Assembly (NCBI GenBank): GCA_029216955.1
Contig: JANAVB010004101.1
Coordinates: 159,001-223,000, forward strand
Direction of reading: 5' to 3'
DNA from: Iris pallida
Taxonomy: Eukaryota > Streptophyta > Magnoliopsida > Asparagales > Iridaceae
Length of the DNA stretch: 64,000 nt
Of this stretch, positions 59,056-64,000 are shown one piece after another. The notes under the pieces are model-generated. The model was given only the letters and a program-made list of their open reading frames with translations. It was not told the DNA's origin and made no database searches. The position numbers were made by a program, and so were the translations under genes. Position 1 is the first letter of the stretch. Each line of letters begins with the position of its first letter.

Positions 59056-60050
59056 AGTCTACCCCTTAGAAGAATTTCGTCCTCGAAATTAAGATAATCG
59101 TACTCCTCCTAGGTCAAACCTCCAAATCAAACAAGGTCAAGATAATATGCAAAACTCTGTCCTACTGGTCGTGATTCCACAGTCTCGAACAGGGTAACTA
59201 CGCTATCTAGCATATCACAACATATCCTGGCAGGTACTAATGAAAATCACACATGAAGGTGAAAAGAAGGACAAGAAAGACAGACCTGCTAACCCGTCAC
59301 CCATAACGTCGGTCTACTCGACTGTCAGCACAAAGCCCTGCCCCTCTGGGGTATATCTCTCTGATGGTGCGGGGCACGGTGCTGCGCTATAGGTGGCCTA
59401 ACTCCTTCTATCTAATCCATGATACTCAAGTAACATCCACCCTGATATTCCACTAAATTATACTAGGGCACCATCTATATGGTATATATCCTGTAATCTG
59501 ATAATCATACCCGTCTATCCAGAACCATGTTACCAGAATCCTCGTCACACCAGTAAGTATGGATACGATAATCCATAGAGTCCACAACTAATGTATATAC
59601 CTCTAGAATCATGGTATTTTAAAATTTTCGCATTGCTGCTAGCTTGGCTACGAAAACTTTAAATTCCTACACCCGAAAAATATATCCAAAATCAGACTCT
59701 ATCTCATCGCCCAACCAGCTGATATGGCTGTAAAAGACTCTAGATTCCATGACAGAGGCAACCTAGCCCATAATGTTATCTTGGTAGAAAATCAAGTCAA
59801 TAAGGAATACCAAGAATCAAATTCAACGATGAATCAAGAAAGATAGACAGATACTGTCAGAATCGAATTTCGAGATAGTTTAAATGAGATTCTCAAGGGT
59901 CATCCAGGAATCTTCTCAAGTAGTCCTAACTGTGATTGAGTACTCTCTCAACTAAAGCCAATTCCTTAGTTCATATCGCAGGCTGTAGTGATACTCCAGT
60001 TCGAATACCACTACATAAACTCGACCTGCATGGGCCACCACTAAAAATGT
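59056..60050 (-). other. Element F internal region: PPT, gag-tail remnant, leader
   Basis: The 59056-59070 end (ttctaaggggtagact on the minus strand) is the PPT after the usual cgaggacgaaatt box. Around 59320-59400 the minus strand weakly resembles the gag tail of element C (Q-rich, then GFVLTV in place of RVFAMTI). The rest up to the PBS has no coding frame. No RT or integrase trace. Confidence 0.75.
60024..60041 (-). other. Element F primer-binding site (tRNA-Ile type)
   Basis: Perfect tggtggcccatgcaggtc, nine bases from the 5' LTR end at 60051. It is retained although the element has no coding capacity. Confidence 0.78.
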
Positions 60051-63000
60051 GTCACGACCCGCATCCTAGAGTAAGGGCACGAGAAGTGGGTACGTCCATC
60101 CTACGCCGCAGTGTCGGCGGTAGAACGCTGTCCTAGGTTACTATCTAATCAACAACTCATGCAATTATATAATGTACTTGTCAAATCTCAACTCCGAATG
60201 GAGGACAAGTATAGATATAATGAAATCTCAATCACAACCTAAGTACGATAAGATAACACGGAAGTTTATAACTAAAAACTAAATAACAACATTTATAAAC
60301 TACTAAATAATAATATCTCAAACAAACTCAAATACAAACTCGTATCTCAAGTTATTACAATTCAAGTTCTAATTCATGAAAACTAAACCAAGTCTACTAG
60401 CTAGTCTCCCGATCACTCCTGAGTGTCGGGGCCAAAGGTAGCTAAGCCATCTCCTGCTCCAAAGTAAGTAGGGCAAATGTCCTTAGGGCAATCATCTGTA
60501 ATATTTTCAACAGGTCCAGTCAGGACATGAACGAGTACATTTCATCAAGAAATTTCAAGTAAATGACAGAGAACTATAAAGCAGTTATAGACAGTTGTAT
60601 TGATGAATATGGCAGTTTTATATAGGTAGTGATGTAGAGAAGCAGTTAAGGTACAATAAAAGTAAGGTAACTAAACAAGAAGAGAAACATAGCAAAGAAT
60701 ACTGTAAAAATAAGATCTAGCTGAACTAGAGTAACATAATGAGTTCAGATGGTACAATATAAGTCGAGTGTAATCCCAATGTGAGTCTAATATAAGATGA
60801 GTCGAATGTAATTCTAATCATTATTCTAATAAGGTGAATCGAATAAGGTGATACGAATAAGGTGATACGAATAGTGATTCACATGATGTTCTAATAATGA
60901 TTCGATTAAATTTTCTAAGTATGTTTTAAAATACTTAGATAGACATGTAAACGGCTATGGGTAAATCCGGCACATCACACACCTGGCCGGGTGTGGAATG
61001 GCTATCGTTCGAATAATATTCACAGGGGGTGGTTCGAATAGTGGGAATGTTCACATGTCTAATCAAGTATTTCCCCGCCCAGTCTAATACAAATGAATCC
61101 ATAATCCAACACATAAGACGAATACAAGTCCAACCAACATATGAAGATACGAATAGGGTGATTCGAATAGTGGTTCGTATGGTGATTCGAATAATAGAGG
61201 TAAGACGAGTAAGTATGTGTGTCGTATACATGGATTCAGAAATAAAAAATACGTGTTTGTAACAGAGAATCACATACAGCTAACTAGAACTGAAGTACAG
61301 TAATTGACAAGTAAATGAAAGAACTATCAGAGAATGTACTCGCCTGATACTCTGAAATGAGTATATAATATCAGATGTCTGCACCGGAGTCACAATGTCC
61401 TAAACAGAGTAATATGGGTTATAATAAGTTTAAAATAAGGGAAATGAATGATACAATATAAACTACATGATTTCTAGGTCGATTTAGGTCAAAGTCAACT
61501 CTAAGTCAAACCTGGTCAACTGTCTAGGTCAAACTAGGTCCAAGTCAAACTTGGTCAACTCCGGGTCTACTCTGGTCAATATTGGTCATTCTTAGTCCAT
61601 TGGGTCAAATATCTAGAGTTAGGTCAAACTCCATCTAAGGCTATCTCAACACCAACCATATACTAGTATAACTAGGATACCTTAATACAATATTCTATAT
61701 ACATAACAATGTATATATATAACCAAAGTCTATAGCCCTAGGCATATATAGCCTATGTATCATATAGTCTATTCCCTATATTATATCTATCGCATATATA
61801 CATCCTAATACCTAACATTACTATGTACCACATACCCTCATATATATGTATAGATATAGAGAGGGCTATCTAATGTGTGAGAGGGTGAGCCATTTAGCAC
61901 AATGTGTGGGAGTGATAGGAAGGAGTGTGTGTGATGGTGGTACCTAAACCAAACTCATTTAAAACCAAACCAACACCATGTATGAATAGCTTGAAACCTG
62001 AAATTAGTTTTATGCATCAAACAACCCAACCATAAAACAATACTCAGTTTTAAACCCCACATTTCAGTTATCATGTAAAATCAAACCCAAACATCAGGTT
62101 TACACATTCTTAGTTATCACATTGCTATAACATGTGTGTGTGTGTGTTGAGGTTTCTAGTGTCAAGACAGTGTCATTACAGCTCCTGTGTGTGTGGGTGC
62201 ATGCGTGAATATGTGGATAGGGTGTGTGAACATATGTGTAATCAAAGTGATAGTGAAGTGGGATGTGTGATTGAATTCCCAGTTGTGAAACTCATGTGAC
62301 AGTTACAAGATTAAAAAAAAGGGGCTTGGCAATATGGACTGAGACTTATTCAGTGAAGAGAAATTAAGATGGTCATATGTTATAGTAATGTAGGACATGG
62401 GTATCAATGGGTAAGGAACAATATGGTAATTCGGAACAGACATGTGGGCATGGACTGAAGTCATGAAAGGCTTGAACATCTAAAACAACTATGGCTGAAC
62501 TTAAGTACTTAACCAATTACCTACACATAGATTCTTGTATACATACAATATAATTACCAACTAAACAACCAAATCTCAGTTAACTCCTAACTAGAATTTC
62601 AGGTTAACATTTATTGGATAACTTCTCAGTTTTGTGTCAATGACATGGTGTGTTCAATAAGAGAACCGTATTAGTTCTCAGGAAAAAAAATGCCAAATGA
62701 CAGTGACATCAATAGCAGCTGACACATGAATATACATGTAATTTGATCATCAGAAGTTTAGTTTAAAGAGATAGGAAATCGATTTTTTTAGGATTTCCAA
62801 ACAACACAGGTATCAGTCTACATTTAGCTCAAATCAATATCGAAATCCATCACATAAGAATAAAACCCAATCTAATCTTGCAAAACCAACTTAGCAGTAG
62901 TTGGTACATGTGTACCTGAATTTAAACATGTAACTTTAGCATAAAAAATTTGGTTTAATCATGGGAATTAATAATCAGAAATTAAACTGACTACACGTAT

Positions 63001-64000
63001 CAGTTAAAATAGGAATTCCCAAATTCAAATCGAAAAAACACAGTAACAATCCAAAGTAAGGGTTGGTAAACAGTCATGCACATACATACGTGTTGTACTA
63101 GTGATTTTGTGTCCACACAATCAGACACGAAGTGTCCAGACACGAAAAACACAGAGGAGAGGACAAGTGAACACAGTGTGGTGCGCGTGTGTCCGTGTCT
63201 CGTGAGCACGACACCAAGCTCGACACGCCTCGTGGTCATACCCACGTGTAGCCCAATACTAGGGCTACCCACTGGACATGACACGGGGTGTCCACGGGTC
63301 GCGTGTCCCGTACACGAGACACGTTTTAGTGGCTCGAAACTGGTGTACTCAGCACAGTACGAAATATGTGCGGGTCAAATTCCTTCGTACACACACATCG
63401 AGAACCCGTGAAATTTTATGGGTAGGATGTCAGTCATTAGGGCCACGTACACACCAATTTTTGTGTCACGAGGTGTCGTGTCCTAAGAGAAATCAGACAC
63501 GGGCAACAGGGCACCCGACCAAGCCCTCGTGCTGCGTGTCCAGCACAAATTACGACACGAAATCGACACCAAACACGACACAGCCTTCACAAAAGTTAAT
63601 TAGCACCTATAGACCTACAAATCTATTCAAACACAATTTGAAATTAGCAACATTTATTTCTAACAAACATTTCATCGAACACCTATTCCTACACACCGAT
63701 ACATGTCCGATACGGACACGTAATAGACACAAATTCCTACCAAACTTAGGCTACACCTAGGGGAACCCTAAATGAATGCATCTATGAAGAAAAATCATGA
63801 TTTCAATGGGTGTAGATAGGTTTACCTATTGAGAGCTAGAATCTCAAGGTAAAGAGCCTCGATTCGATGTCTTCTTCGATTTTCTCCGGTTCAATCGTCC
63901 TCGAACCTTGCTAGCAAGCACCCACAAGTATCCTCTACTGTTGGGGATGATGGTGCAATTGATTTGACTCAATTTGGGCTCAATTTGGATTAATGGGAAG
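60051..64000 (-). repeat. Element F 5' LTR, cut by window end
   Basis: Matches 54480-58430 of the other LTR position by position. The acidic frame is at 60413-60496, cgaata words at 60830-61200, W-box array at 61475-61635, and CGTGTC zone at 63105-63725. The promoter part lies beyond the window. Frames at 60935-63760 are shared composition artefacts. Confidence 0.94.

Larger units (their letters stand above)
54480..64000 (-). mobile_element. Element F: nearly empty long-LTR element (runs off right edge)
   Basis: LTR 54480-59055, internal 59056-60050 (995 bp), second LTR from 60051 past the window end. It retains PBS and PPT but no gag or pol, only a trace of the gag tail. It is inserted into the E LTR; the left target copy should be gcaag 54475-54479, with its partner outside the window. 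This is the form usually called LARD-like. Confidence 0.93.

Overview
This window is repeat-packed nuclear DNA of a flowering plant with a large genome. I see no host gene, rRNA, tRNA gene or CRISPR array. Almost every base belongs to LTR retrotransposons. Most are Ty3/gypsy chromoviruses of the Tekay/Del type, recognised by LTRs of 3.4-4.6 kb, a gag with two CCHC knuckles, PR-RT-RNaseH-IN order, and a C-terminal chromodomain before a conserved ExEDEMRxxYPYLF-like tail. All coding copies are dead (TAG/TGA stops, frameshifts, insertions). The plant group cannot be named from the sequence.

Layout. Element A (+) is the oldest layer: its 5' LTR survives as 1575-1881 and 27536-28515, its internal region is 28516-33620 and its 3' LTR is 33621-37414. 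Two insertions broke its 5' LTR: LTR G1 (-, 1-1574, running off the left edge) and element C (-, 1882-27535). C carries two insertions of its own. One is element D (-, 7290-19636, TSD aacct), a gag-only element whose 5' LTR is split by solo LTR G2 (+, 14105-16840, TSD ggtat). The other is a Copia-like solo LTR (21282-22583, TSD taaac) sitting inside the gag zinc-knuckle region. After a 583-bp orphan segment come element B (+, 37998-47856, 5' truncated) and the closely related element E (-, 47857-54479), which face each other as a large inverted repeat. E's 5' LTR is interrupted by element F (-, 54480 to beyond 64000), which has 4.6-kb LTRs around only 995 bp of internal DNA.

Shared features link these elements into one family group. 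The primer-binding site is complementary to the 3' end of what I recognise as plant tRNA-Ile(AAU), in coding elements and in the defective D and F alike. A short intron sits at one fixed codon of integrase in A, B, C and E, and removing it restores frame each time. Most LTRs look like a small gene leader: telo-box and TATA, a splice donor, a 2-3 kb candidate intron containing a CpG-rich palindromic-word zone and arrays of W-box cores, then a CTGAC-type branch point and AG, followed by a short acidic open frame. A further pyrimidine-AG acceptor lies directly before the gag ATG. I infer that these elements may use splicing to separate translated mRNA from PBS-containing genomic RNA; this is not proven. 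D and F keep the cis signals but lack pol, so they look like parasites of the coding elements.

Limits: family names, tRNA identity and splice sites come from reading and memory of families. No alignment or database search was run.
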